Shown: positions 25,949-33,874 of the stretch, in pieces
Layout: each line of letters starts with the position of its first letter
Numbering within the stretch: the first letter of the stretch is position 1
From: JAVWJP01 sp036638975
GTDB lineage: Bacteria > Bacillota > Clostridia > Oscillospirales > Ruminococcaceae
DNA length: 64,000 nucleotides
NCBI GenBank assembly: GCA_036638975.1
Contig: JAVWJP010000007.1
Span: forward strand, 1 to 64,000
Reading direction: 5' to 3'
Notes under the pieces: model-generated
What the model was told of the DNA's origin: nothing
Databases searched by the model: none
Seen by the model: only the letters and a program-made list of their open reading frames with translations
Translations under genes and position numbers: made by a program

Positions 25949-26028
25949 TATTTTTTCCTCCTTTAATATGCGCTTCAAGCGACAAATATCTTCACGACCT
26001 ACGCGGTCGCAGGGAACAATTAAAATTT

Positions 26029-26094
26029 GACAAGCCGTAATGTAAGAATACGGAGTGGTGCAGACCTTGTCAGATAACCCAAATTAATGTCTGC
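26029..26094 (-). promoter_or_regulatory. Predicted pseudoknotted leader of the nucleoside importer (riboswitch candidate)
   Basis: On the minus strand GCAGAC (26089-26094) pairs with GTCTGC (26060-26065). Within the 23-base loop, GACAAG (26066-26071) pairs with CTTGTC (26029-26034) downstream. Between these last strands sits a hairpin CCGTA / TACGG with a nine-base loop (26035-26053). The two six-pair stems abut directly, so they can stack, giving an H-type pseudoknot with an embedded hairpin, the same topology as preQ1-II riboswitches. The sequence does not match the conserved positions of preQ1-II or of purine riboswitches as I remember them. A second hairpin (GCGACC/GGTCGT, 25996-26013) lies before the ribosome site and could be an expression platform. 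Confidence 0.55.
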
Positions 26095-26100
26095 AAAAGA

Positions 26101-26719
26101 AAAAATAGTGCATTATATATGTAAATTTATATTCGTTCGTTTTAAATTAAGTTCATTATAGCACAAAAAAACAATTTGGACACAGTTTTTAAAAAAATTT
26201 TTTTGCAAGGCTATAAATTTTTTAGTTTTAAATATTCGGAGCATTTAAATTTTACATTATTTGGTTAAAATTTAAATTAAACTTTGCCCAAAACACAGGC
26301 TTCTTACCAATACATAAAACTGTTTTAGGGGCAAATATGGCATTTAAGCGTGTGTTTATTAAAAACATAGCGTAGGACAGCTTGCTTTTGCATATCTGTG
26401 AAGCCGGATTAATTTACCTGATGAAGATATTATAGCAGTGCTTGTTAAATAAAGCAAGCAAAAAAACACTTTTTCTACAAATTAAAGCTACAATTAACCA
26501 TTAAAAATGTATATATTATAATATAGTCATTCTTCATACTTGTAAAATCAATGCTTGCAAGGTTTATATTTACAAATTAAGCTTATGCACATAATTAATA
26601 AAAAACAAGTCGTAGCATAAATTTGTAGCTGTAAAATTAAATGCTTTGTGATATAATTTAAGAAAGCTTTAGCTTATCTGAAAAAAGCTGTGGCTATTAT
26701 TATAAGATAAGTAATACAA
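26101..26719. other. AT-rich divergent intergenic region between the nucleoside importer and glmU
   Basis: No coding frame is supported. On the minus strand a TATAAT lies at 26155-26160, a plausible -10 for the importer operon without a good -35. On the plus strand an extended -10 lies at 26649-26657 before glmU. The middle is low-complexity A/T sequence. Confidence 0.5.
26649..26657 (+). promoter_or_regulatory. Extended -10 promoter element for glmU
   Basis: TGATATAAT gives a perfect TATAAT with an extended TGn. No good -35 is spaced correctly. It lies about 90 bases upstream of the glmU start. Confidence 0.4.
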
Positions 26720-26746
26720 ATGAAAACAATTGAGAGGTGTATATAT

Positions 26747-28117
26747 TTGCAAAAAATATGTGCGGTAGTGCTGTGCGCAGGCGACGGAAAACGTATGAAG
26801 TCTGAAAAGCCCAAGGTAATGTGCGAGGTGCTTTTTAAGCCAATGGTAAACTGGATATGCGATGCCTTATGTGAAACAGGTATAAATGACATTTGCCTTG
26901 TATGCTCAGATAAATCGGATTTAGTTCAAAAAGCCGTGCCGCAGGCAGAGGTGGTTTTGCAAACCGAGAGGCGCGGCACAGGGCACGCGGTTATGCAGGC
27001 TAAAGAGTTTTTATCGCGCTACAGTGGCGGCGACTGTGTCGTACTGTGCGGCGACGCACCTTTTATGAGTACAGAGGTTATTGGCGGTGCTTATGCACAG
27101 CATAAAACAGCGGGCTGTGCCATGACTGTTATAACAGCAGAGCTTTGTGAGCCGTTTGGTTACGGAAGAATAGTAAGAGATTCGCAAACAGGCTTTGTAA
27201 GCGGAATAGTCGAGCAGGCAGATACCGACAGCGCGACTTCTCCTATAAAGGAAGTAAATTCCGGCGGGTATATTTTTAAGACCGATTTTTTAATCGAGGC
27301 CATTGCACACCTTACAACCAACAACAAACAAAATGAATATTATTTAACCGAAGCCGTAAGCTATGCCGTAAAAAACGGGCTGGCGGTGGGCGGCTATAAA
27401 GCTGCACAGGCAGATGTCATATTGGGAGCCAACGACAGGGCACAGCTATTACATTTAAACGAAGTTGCAAGGCTGCGCAATATTAAAAAGGCATTAGAAA
27501 GCGGTGTTGAGCTTTTGTCTACCGACGGTGTGATAATAACGGATAAGGCAGAGATAGGGCACGACACAAGAATACTTCCGAACACCATATTGCGCGGTAA
27601 AATAAAAATAGGCAAGGGCTGTGTTATAGGGCCGAATACTGTTTTGAGCAATGTAACTGTTGGCAACAACACTGTAATTAATGCGTCGCAGGCTACAGAT
27701 GCGGTTATAGGCAGCGGGGTTAATATAGGGCCTTTTGCTTACATTCGTCCCAACTGCACTATTGCCGATGGTGTAAAGGTGGGAGATTTTGTCGAGCTTA
27801 AAAACTCAAATATAGGAGAAAAAACGTCTATAGCACACCTTACTTATATAGGTGACAGCGATATTGCAGGTGGCGTAAACATGGGCGGCGGTATAATTAC
27901 TTGCAATTATGACGGCAAAAATAAATACCGTACGGTTATAGAAGCTAATAGCTTTGTGGGTTGCAACACAAACCTTGTAGCACCTGTAAAAGTTGGCGAG
28001 GGCGCTTACATAGCGGCAGGGTCAACTATAACAGAGGACGTTCCAAAGAATGCACTGTCAGTGGCAAGGGCACGTCAGGTGAACAAAGAAGGCTGGAATG
28101 ATAAGCGGCATAAGTAG
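26747..28117 (+). CDS. glmU: Bifunctional UDP-N-acetylglucosamine pyrophosphorylase / glucosamine-1-phosphate acetyltransferase
   Basis: A 456-residue enzyme making UDP-GlcNAc for peptidoglycan. The N-terminal nucleotidyltransferase domain has VVLCAGDGKRMKSEKPKVM and GDAPFMS; the C-terminal half is a left-handed beta-helix of hexapeptide repeats (VGDFVELKNSNIGEKTSIAH, then LTYIGDSDIAGGVNMGGG) with the acetyltransferase residues. The TTG at 26747 was chosen: GAGAGGTG lies seven bases upstream and the resulting length equals the usual GlmU; an ATG nine codons earlier lacks a site. It is followed after 22 bases by prs, a conserved Firmicute order. Confidence 0.96.
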   Translation: MQKICAVVLCAGDGKRMKSEKPKVMCEVLFKPMVNWICDALCETGINDICLVCSDKSDLVQKAVPQAEVVLQTERRGTGHAVMQAKEFLSRYSGGDCVVLCGDAPFMSTEVIGGAYAQHKTAGCAMTVITAELCEPFGYGRIVRDSQTGFVSGIVEQADTDSATSPIKEVNSGGYIFKTDFLIEAIAHLTTNNKQNEYYLTEAVSYAVKNGLAVGGYKAAQADVILGANDRAQLLHLNEVARLRNIKKALESGVELLSTDGVIITDKAEIGHDTRILPNTILRGKIKIGKGCVIGPNTVLSNVTVGNNTVINASQATDAVIGSGVNIGPFAYIRPNCTIADGVKVGDFVELKNSNIGEKTSIAHLTYIGDSDIAGGVNMGGGIITCNYDGKNKYRTVIEANSFVGCNTNLVAPVKVGEGAYIAAGSTITEDVPKNALSVARARQVNKEGWNDKRHK

Positions 28118-28139
28118 AAAAACCAGGAGGGATAATGTT

Positions 28140-29099
28140 ATGAATTTGCATGGTAAGGACATAAAAATTTTCAGCGGAAACTCTAACCCGGAGGTTGCAC
28201 AGTCTATAGCTAAGGGGCTGGGCTTGCCGCTTGGCAGATGCGATGTAACTACCTTTTCGGACGGTGAAATATCGGTCTTTATACACGAGTCCGTCCGTGG
28301 CTCTGATGTTTTTGTGGTACAGTCAACTTGCCAGCCGGTCAATAATAATTTAATGGAGCTTCTTATAATTATAGATGCCCTAAAGCGGGCGTCGGCGGGG
28401 CGTATTACTGCGGTTATTCCATATTATGGATATGCACGGCAGGATAGAAAAGCCCGTTCGAGAGATGCCATTACGGCAAAGCTTGTTGCAGATATGATAG
28501 CGGCGGCGGGGGCAGACAGGGTACTTACGATGGATTTACACGCACCGCAAATTCAGGGCTTTTTTAATATTCCTGTAGACCATTTGCTGGGTGTGCCGCT
28601 TTTAGCGCCATATTATGAAAAAAAGTACGCGCATAGAAAAGATGAAATTGTCGTGGTTTCGCCCGACTTAGGCTCGGTTGGCAGAGCACGTAAATTTGCC
28701 GAAAAGCTGGAGGCACCCATAGCAATTATAGATAAGCGCAGACCAAAGGCAAACGTGTGCGAGGTTATGAACATTATAGGTGACGTGAGAGGCAAAACTG
28801 CCATTATCGTTGATGATATGATAGATACAGCGGGCACTCTTTGCAATTGCGCCGAGGCTATTATGAAACTAGGCGGTGCGAGGGCGGTGTATGCCTGCGC
28901 CACACACGGCGTTTTTTCGGGTCCTGCCATAGAACGCATAGAGAACAGCTGTATTAAGCGCATTGCGGTGCTCGATACCATTCCATTGCCGCCTGAAAAG
29001 CAAAGCAGTAAGATAATAGTTTTGCCTGTGGGCCCTGTTTTTGCCGAGGCTATAGAGCGCATTTATGGCGATAAGCCTATTTCTCCTTTGTTTGTTTAG
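28140..29099 (+). CDS. prs: Ribose-phosphate pyrophosphokinase
   Basis: A 319-residue enzyme transferring pyrophosphate from ATP to ribose 5-phosphate to make PRPP, the precursor for purines, pyrimidines, His, Trp and NAD. Signatures: FSDGEISVFIHESVRG near residue 40, YYGYARQDRKARSRDAITAK around 100, and the PRPP-binding loop AIIVDDMIDTAGTL near 222. The ATG at 28140 follows AGGAGGG by eight bases. It feeds the purine genes found later in the window. Confidence 0.96.
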   Translation: MNLHGKDIKIFSGNSNPEVAQSIAKGLGLPLGRCDVTTFSDGEISVFIHESVRGSDVFVVQSTCQPVNNNLMELLIIIDALKRASAGRITAVIPYYGYARQDRKARSRDAITAKLVADMIAAAGADRVLTMDLHAPQIQGFFNIPVDHLLGVPLLAPYYEKKYAHRKDEIVVVSPDLGSVGRARKFAEKLEAPIAIIDKRRPKANVCEVMNIIGDVRGKTAIIVDDMIDTAGTLCNCAEAIMKLGGARAVYACATHGVFSGPAIERIENSCIKRIAVLDTIPLPPEKQSSKIIVLPVGPVFAEAIERIYGDKPISPLFV

Positions 29100-29220
29100 C
29101 AGCTTACAAAAAATCTTTAGGCGGGGTACTGCGGTATCCTGTCCAATAGCTTTTGGCTTTCGTAATCTTTTATGACATATATAATAAAATTTATCATATC
29201 AAAAGAAGGCAGGTATAATC

Positions 29221-29865
29221 TTGACGGATATTTTTGCAAAGCTGAATTTGCTTAAAAAAAACAGTGCTGCTGTGCCTACAGGCGCTGTAGAGTTTATAGT
29301 GGCAGGGCTTGGCAACCCCGGCGCAAGGTATGAAAACACGCGGCACAATGCGGGCTTTATGGCGCTTAACAAAGCTTGCGAGAAGCTTGGTATAAAGGCT
29401 GACAGGTTGCGCTTTAAAAGCCTTACGGGCGAGGCTATGATAGAAGGACGGCGGGTGCTTTTTTTAAAGCCCGAAACCTTTATGAACCTTTCCGGTGAGG
29501 CTGTGCGGGAGGCGGCGCAGTTTTATAAGGTAGAGCCAACCAACATTATAGTTATATTTGATGATGTTTCGCTTGATGTCGGCGCTGTGCGTATACGCCG
29601 CAGCGGAAGTGACGGCGGGCATAACGGTATGAAAAATATAATATATTTAAGCGGAAGTGATGCTTACCCGCGCATAAAAATTGGCGTAGGCAAAAAGCCG
29701 CATCAAGATTACGACCTTGCCGACTGGGTGCTATCTCGCTTTACAGATGATGATATGAAAGCACTTGCACCTGTTTTTGATAATACTCTTGATATGCTTA
29801 AAAAGATAATCGGCGGAGATATTGACGGCGCAATGAATAATTACAACAGACAAAAAATAGATTAA
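29221..29865 (+). CDS. pth: Peptidyl-tRNA hydrolase
   Basis: A 214-residue enzyme that frees tRNA from peptidyl-tRNA dropped by ribosomes. The core reads IVAGLGNPGARYENTRHNAG, with the catalytic His in TRHNAGF, then KPETFMNLSG and FDDVSLDVG...GSDGGHNGMKNI. About 24 residues precede the usual start, beginning at a TTG with AGGCAGGT upstream, so the N-terminus is slightly longer than in E. coli. It lies between prs and mfd, ten bases ahead of mfd, as in many Firmicutes. Confidence 0.95.
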   Translation: MTDIFAKLNLLKKNSAAVPTGAVEFIVAGLGNPGARYENTRHNAGFMALNKACEKLGIKADRLRFKSLTGEAMIEGRRVLFLKPETFMNLSGEAVREAAQFYKVEPTNIIVIFDDVSLDVGAVRIRRSGSDGGHNGMKNIIYLSGSDAYPRIKIGVGKKPHQDYDLADWVLSRFTDDDMKALAPVFDNTLDMLKKIIGGDIDGAMNNYNRQKID

Positions 29866-29874
29866 GAGGTTAGT

Positions 29875-32800
29875 ATGATAAATAACATCATAGCTGCCAC
29901 AGCGGAGTACCGCCGTATGCTGGACGATGTTCAAAGCGGCAGAACACCGGCGCAGATGGCGGGGCTTTGCGGTATACACAAGGCGGCACTTTGCGCTGCG
30001 GCTTCACAAAACGGCAGTGTTCTTCTTATAACGCAGGACGAATCTACAGGCACCCGCATGACTGAGGATATTAACGCTTTTTTGCAAAGTGAAGATGCTG
30101 CGGTGCTGTTCCCTGTGCGCGAGCTTATTTTTAGGGATATAGAGGGGAGCAGCCGCGAGTACGAGCACGCAAGACTGCGCATACTTGGCGGAATTTTGCG
30201 AGGCAAATTTAAAGTAGTGGTTGCAAGCTTGGAGGCAGCAATGCAGTTTTTGCCGCCGCCGGATGCCATAAAGGAAAACACGCTTACACTAAAAAGCGGC
30301 GGTACCTATAAGATAGACGAGCTTGTAGCACGTCTTGTCCATGCGGGGTACGAGCGGCGCGACCAGGTGGAGGGTGTGTGCCAGTTTGCACAGCGCGGAG
30401 GAATACTCGACTTTTATTCGCCCGACAGCTCCGTGCCGTTTCGCGCAGAGTTTTGGGGCGATGAGATAGACACAATCTCGGTTTTTGATGTGGACACACA
30501 GCGCCGTACAGATACGGTGAAAAAAGCCGAGATAACACCGGCAAGAGAGGTGCTTTATAAAAGCCGAGAGTGGCTTATAAAGCTGCTTAAAGAGCATTCG
30601 TCGGCTTTGCGCGGCAAGGCGGGCGTAAAGGCAAAGGAGCTTATTGCAGATGATATAGAAAAGCTTGATGCAGGGCTGAGTCTTAATAATATTGATAAAT
30701 ATTTGCCTGTAATTTACGAAAAGCCCGCTACACTTTTTGATTATATGCACCATTCAATGCTTTTTGTAAGTGAGTTTGTTACAGCACGCGAAAACGCTAA
30801 AAACAGTATGTGGCAAATGTACGAGGATATAAGCATAATGCTGGAGGAGGGCGTTTTATTTAAGGCGTGCAGCCGCTTTTCCATAGAGCCTGCCGATGTT
30901 ATGAGCATCATAGGCAAAAGTGATGCGGTTTTGCTTGATACCTTTGCAAGAAGTGTGCCGGAGCTTAAACCGGGCGACCTTATAAATGTAAACAGCATGG
31001 GGCTTTCACCGTGGGGCGGCGATGTAGCCCTGCTTTGTGACGACCTTGAGGGGTATATATCGCGCGATTACTGCTGTATGGTGCTGGCGGGAACAGAGAA
31101 AGCCGCCGCCGCCCTGCGTGAAGACCTTTTTGACAACGGGCTTACCGCAAAGCTTGTGAAAAACGCAGAGAGCTTTTGCGCGGGAGAAATATTTATAGCT
31201 GTGGGCGGGGCTTCCGGAGGGCTGGAGCTACCCGACAGTCGCTTTGCGATGATTGCTCATGTGCGGGCGGGTGCTGCGGTGGCAGAGCGCAAAAAGCGCA
31301 AAAAAAAGCCGGGAGAGCAAATCCGCAGTCTTTCTGACCTTGCACAGGGCGACCTTGTTGTCCATACCGCGCATGGTATAGGCGTGTTTGATGGAATTAT
31401 AAAAAGAGATATACACGGTATTGTTAAAGATTATATAAAAATTCGCTATGCGGGTACAGATGCCTTGTTTGTACCTGTAACGCAGCTTGACTTAGTTTCA
31501 AAATATATAGGACCTAAAGATGACGGTACGGTAAAGCTTAACAAGCTTAACTCGGTGGAGTGGCAGAACACACGCAAGCGTGTTAAGGCGGCGGTAGCCG
31601 ACATGGCAAAGGAGCTTATAGACCTTTACGCAAAGCGTATGGCTGTAAAGGGCTACGCTTTTGGTGAGGATACCGAATGGCAGCGCGAGTTTGAGGAGCG
31701 ATTTCCGTACACCGAAACAGACGACCAGCTGCGCTGTATAGAAGAAATGAAGCGCGATATGGAAAGTACAGTGCCAATGGACAGGCTGCTTTGCGGCGAT
31801 GTCGGCTTTGGCAAAACCGAGGTTGCACTGCGAGGGGCATTTAAGTGCGTAATGGAGGCACGGCAGTGCGCGGTGCTTGTGCCGACAACTATTTTGGCAT
31901 GGCAGCATTACAAAACCTTTGTTGACAGAATGCAGGGCTTCCCTATAAATATCGAGCTGCTTTCGCGTTTTCGTACCCCAAAGCAGCAGGAGGAAACTAT
32001 TAAAAAATTGCGCAGCGGTGAGGTTGACATTGTCATAGGCACACATCGCCTGTTGCAAAAGGACGTAAAGTTTAAAGATTTGGGGCTTTGTATAATAGAT
32101 GAGGAGCAGCGCTTTGGTGTGGCACATAAAGAACGCTTTAAAGAGATGAGAAGTAATGTCGATGTGATGACGCTTTCGGCAACGCCCATTCCCCGCACAC
32201 TTAATATGGCAATGAGCGGTATTCGGGATATGTCCACCATAGAGGAATCTCCGCAGGACAGGCACCCTGTGCAAACCTATGTTATAGAGCACGACTACGG
32301 CATAATAACCGAGGCTATAAAAAAAGAGCTGCGCCGCGGCGGGCAGGTGTTTTACCTGCACAACAGGGTGGAGTCCATAGACAGCTGTGCATATAAGCTG
32401 TCGCAGCTTTTGCCCGATGCACGTATAGTAACGGCACATGGTAAAATGGCAGAGGAACAGCTTTCGGACGTGTGGCAGCAGCTTATAGACAATGAAATAG
32501 ATATACTTGTTTGCACCACCATAATAGAAACAGGGGTTGACGTTGCCAACTGCAACACACTTATTATAGAAGATGCCGACCGCTTCGGGCTTTCGCAGTT
32601 ATATCAGCTGCGTGGGCGCGTGGGGCGCAGTAGCCGCCGCGCATATGCCTATCTAACCTTTAAAAAAGGCAAGGCACTTACCGATATTGCAACAAAAAGG
32701 CTATCTGCCATAAAAGAGTTTACCACCTTTGGTTCCGGCTTTCGCATTGCAATGCGTGACCTGGAAATTCGCGGAGCGGGCAATATTTTGGGTGCAAATC

Positions 32801-33330
32801 AGCACGGACATATGGAATCTGTCGGTTATGATATGTACTTAAAATTGCTTTCGCAGGCGGTTGAGGAGCAGCGAGGCGAAGCACCTGAGGTAAGAAGTGA
32901 CGATTGTCTGATAGACCTGCGCATAGGGGCACATATACCTGAGGAATATATAGATAATATTACGCAAAGAATTGACATATATAAAAAGATAGCAGGTATA
33001 CAGACAGAGGAGGACGCCTTTGATGTTACAGATGAGCTTATAGACCGCTTTGGAGAGCCGCCGGAGGCTGTAAAAGGGCTTGTTGACGTTGCGCTTATAC
33101 GAAATATTGCCGCAAAGAACAGTATATATGAGATATCGCAAAAGAATGATTGCATAGTGTTTTATCCAACGCAGCTTGATTTAAAAAAGATGAGCAGCCT
33201 ATCGGCTTTTTTGCGCAGCCGTGTTACAATAAACGCGGGCACAAAGCCATGTATAACGGTAAAGCTGGGCAAAACCGAAAAGCCTATAGATGTGATACGC
33301 AGTACTCTTTATGCTCTTAGCAAGGGGTAA
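29875..33330 (+). CDS. mfd: Transcription-repair coupling factor
   Basis: A 1151-residue ATP-dependent translocase that removes stalled RNA polymerase and recruits UvrA. The N-terminal UvrB-like domain has FPVRELIFRDIEGSSREYEH; the RNA polymerase interaction region follows at about residues 485-560 (LAQGDLVVHTAHGIGVFDG). The RecG-like motor has Walker A GDVGFGKTEVALRGAF (about 641) and the DEEQ box (about 742), with TVIETGVDV-like motif V (IIETGVDVAN). The TRCF C-terminal domain is complete. Long open frames on the opposite strand are shadows of its composition. Confidence 0.97.
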   Translation: MINNIIAATAEYRRMLDDVQSGRTPAQMAGLCGIHKAALCAAASQNGSVLLITQDESTGTRMTEDINAFLQSEDAAVLFPVRELIFRDIEGSSREYEHARLRILGGILRGKFKVVVASLEAAMQFLPPPDAIKENTLTLKSGGTYKIDELVARLVHAGYERRDQVEGVCQFAQRGGILDFYSPDSSVPFRAEFWGDEIDTISVFDVDTQRRTDTVKKAEITPAREVLYKSREWLIKLLKEHSSALRGKAGVKAKELIADDIEKLDAGLSLNNIDKYLPVIYEKPATLFDYMHHSMLFVSEFVTARENAKNSMWQMYEDISIMLEEGVLFKACSRFSIEPADVMSIIGKSDAVLLDTFARSVPELKPGDLINVNSMGLSPWGGDVALLCDDLEGYISRDYCCMVLAGTEKAAAALREDLFDNGLTAKLVKNAESFCAGEIFIAVGGASGGLELPDSRFAMIAHVRAGAAVAERKKRKKKPGEQIRSLSDLAQGDLVVHTAHGIGVFDGIIKRDIHGIVKDYIKIRYAGTDALFVPVTQLDLVSKYIGPKDDGTVKLNKLNSVEWQNTRKRVKAAVADMAKELIDLYAKRMAVKGYAFGEDTEWQREFEERFPYTETDDQLRCIEEMKRDMESTVPMDRLLCGDVGFGKTEVALRGAFKCVMEARQCAVLVPTTILAWQHYKTFVDRMQGFPINIELLSRFRTPKQQEETIKKLRSGEVDIVIGTHRLLQKDVKFKDLGLCIIDEEQRFGVAHKERFKEMRSNVDVMTLSATPIPRTLNMAMSGIRDMSTIEESPQDRHPVQTYVIEHDYGIITEAIKKELRRGGQVFYLHNRVESIDSCAYKLSQLLPDARIVTAHGKMAEEQLSDVWQQLIDNEIDILVCTTIIETGVDVANCNTLIIEDADRFGLSQLYQLRGRVGRSSRRAYAYLTFKKGKALTDIATKRLSAIKEFTTFGSGFRIAMRDLEIRGAGNILGANQHGHMESVGYDMYLKLLSQAVEEQRGEAPEVRSDDCLIDLRIGAHIPEEYIDNITQRIDIYKKIAGIQTEEDAFDVTDELIDRFGEPPEAVKGLVDVALIRNIAAKNSIYEISQKNDCIVFYPTQLDLKKMSSLSAFLRSRVTINAGTKPCITVKLGKTEKPIDVIRSTLYALSKG

Positions 33331-33336
33331 TTTTAC

Positions 33337-33376
33337 AAAAACAGCGGGGCGCAGAAATGCGCCCTGTTTTTTTGTA
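33337..33376 (+). terminator. Rho-independent terminator after mfd
   Basis: AAAACAG(cg)GGGCGCA pairs with TGCGCCCTGTTTTTTT through a GAAA loop; the T-run follows on the plus strand. Confidence 0.85.
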
Positions 33377-33395
33377 CTATTTTGTGCTTTACTGC

Positions 33396-33448
33396 TTGAC
33401 AAGCTGACAACATTTGATATAATAAACATATGAACAAGTATTCATATG
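33396..33448 (+). promoter_or_regulatory. Promoter and ArsR/CadC-type operator of the metal-resistance operon
   Basis: TTGACA (33396-33401) and TATAAT (33418-33423) are 16 bases apart. Just downstream, CATATGAA (33427-33434) and TTCATATG (33441-33448) form a perfect 8-bp inverted repeat with a six-base spacer, the ATATGAAC-type palindrome bound by SmtB/CadC repressors. Bound repressor would cover the transcription start. Confidence 0.8.
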
Positions 33449-33460
33449 AGGGGTGAAAAC

Positions 33461-33835
33461 ATGAATATAGAAAAAGAAAACGACTGCGCGGCAGAGCTTT
33501 GCGACGTTGTGCAGGTGCACGATGATGTTGTAAATGCGCTTTGCGAAAAGATGCCAAGGGTAGAAACTCTTGACAACATTGCCGATTTATTTAAGAATTT
33601 TGCCGACTTAACCCGTGTTAAAATATTATATTTATTGCACGAGGCAGAGCTTTGTGTGTGCGACATAGCGGCGCTTTTGGACATGAGCCAAAGTGCTATT
33701 TCGCACCAGCTGCGGGTTTTAAAGACAGCGCGGCTTGTAAAAAACAGGCGCGACGGTAAAACTGTTTTTTATTCGCTTTCAGACGACCATATTATGACTA
33801 TCTTAACCCAGGGACTAGAGCACGTTACCGAGTAG
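33461..33835 (+). CDS. ArsR/SmtB-family metal-sensing repressor (CadC-like)
   Basis: A 124-residue winged-helix repressor. The motif ELCVCDIAALLDMSQSAISH places two cysteines in the alpha-3 position used by CadC/ArsR-type sensors to bind soft metals; further Cys residues in the N-terminal tail (DCAAELCDVVQVH) fit the CadC alpha-3N site. The ATG at 33461 follows GAGGGGTGA by five bases; an ATG at 33446 lies inside the operator. It lies 39 bases ahead of a P-type metal ATPase and should derepress the operon when Cd, Pb or Zn binds. Confidence 0.92.
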   Translation: MNIEKENDCAAELCDVVQVHDDVVNALCEKMPRVETLDNIADLFKNFADLTRVKILYLLHEAELCVCDIAALLDMSQSAISHQLRVLKTARLVKNRRDGKTVFYSLSDDHIMTILTQGLEHVTE

Positions 33836-33874
33836 CGGCAACCATCAAAAACGACATAAGGACGGAGCACTATT

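Noticed and set aside
26340..26440. TPP-like or c-di-GMP-like riboswitch on either strand
   Set aside because: A stretch ACCTGATGAAG and a GCAAAAGC motif caught the eye, but the other conserved blocks of these classes are absent.
31498..32439. A 313-codon open frame on the minus strand inside mfd
   Set aside because: It is antisense to the conserved motor domain of mfd, has no ribosome site and its product is Cys/His/Leu-rich without any family pattern, as expected of a shadow frame.
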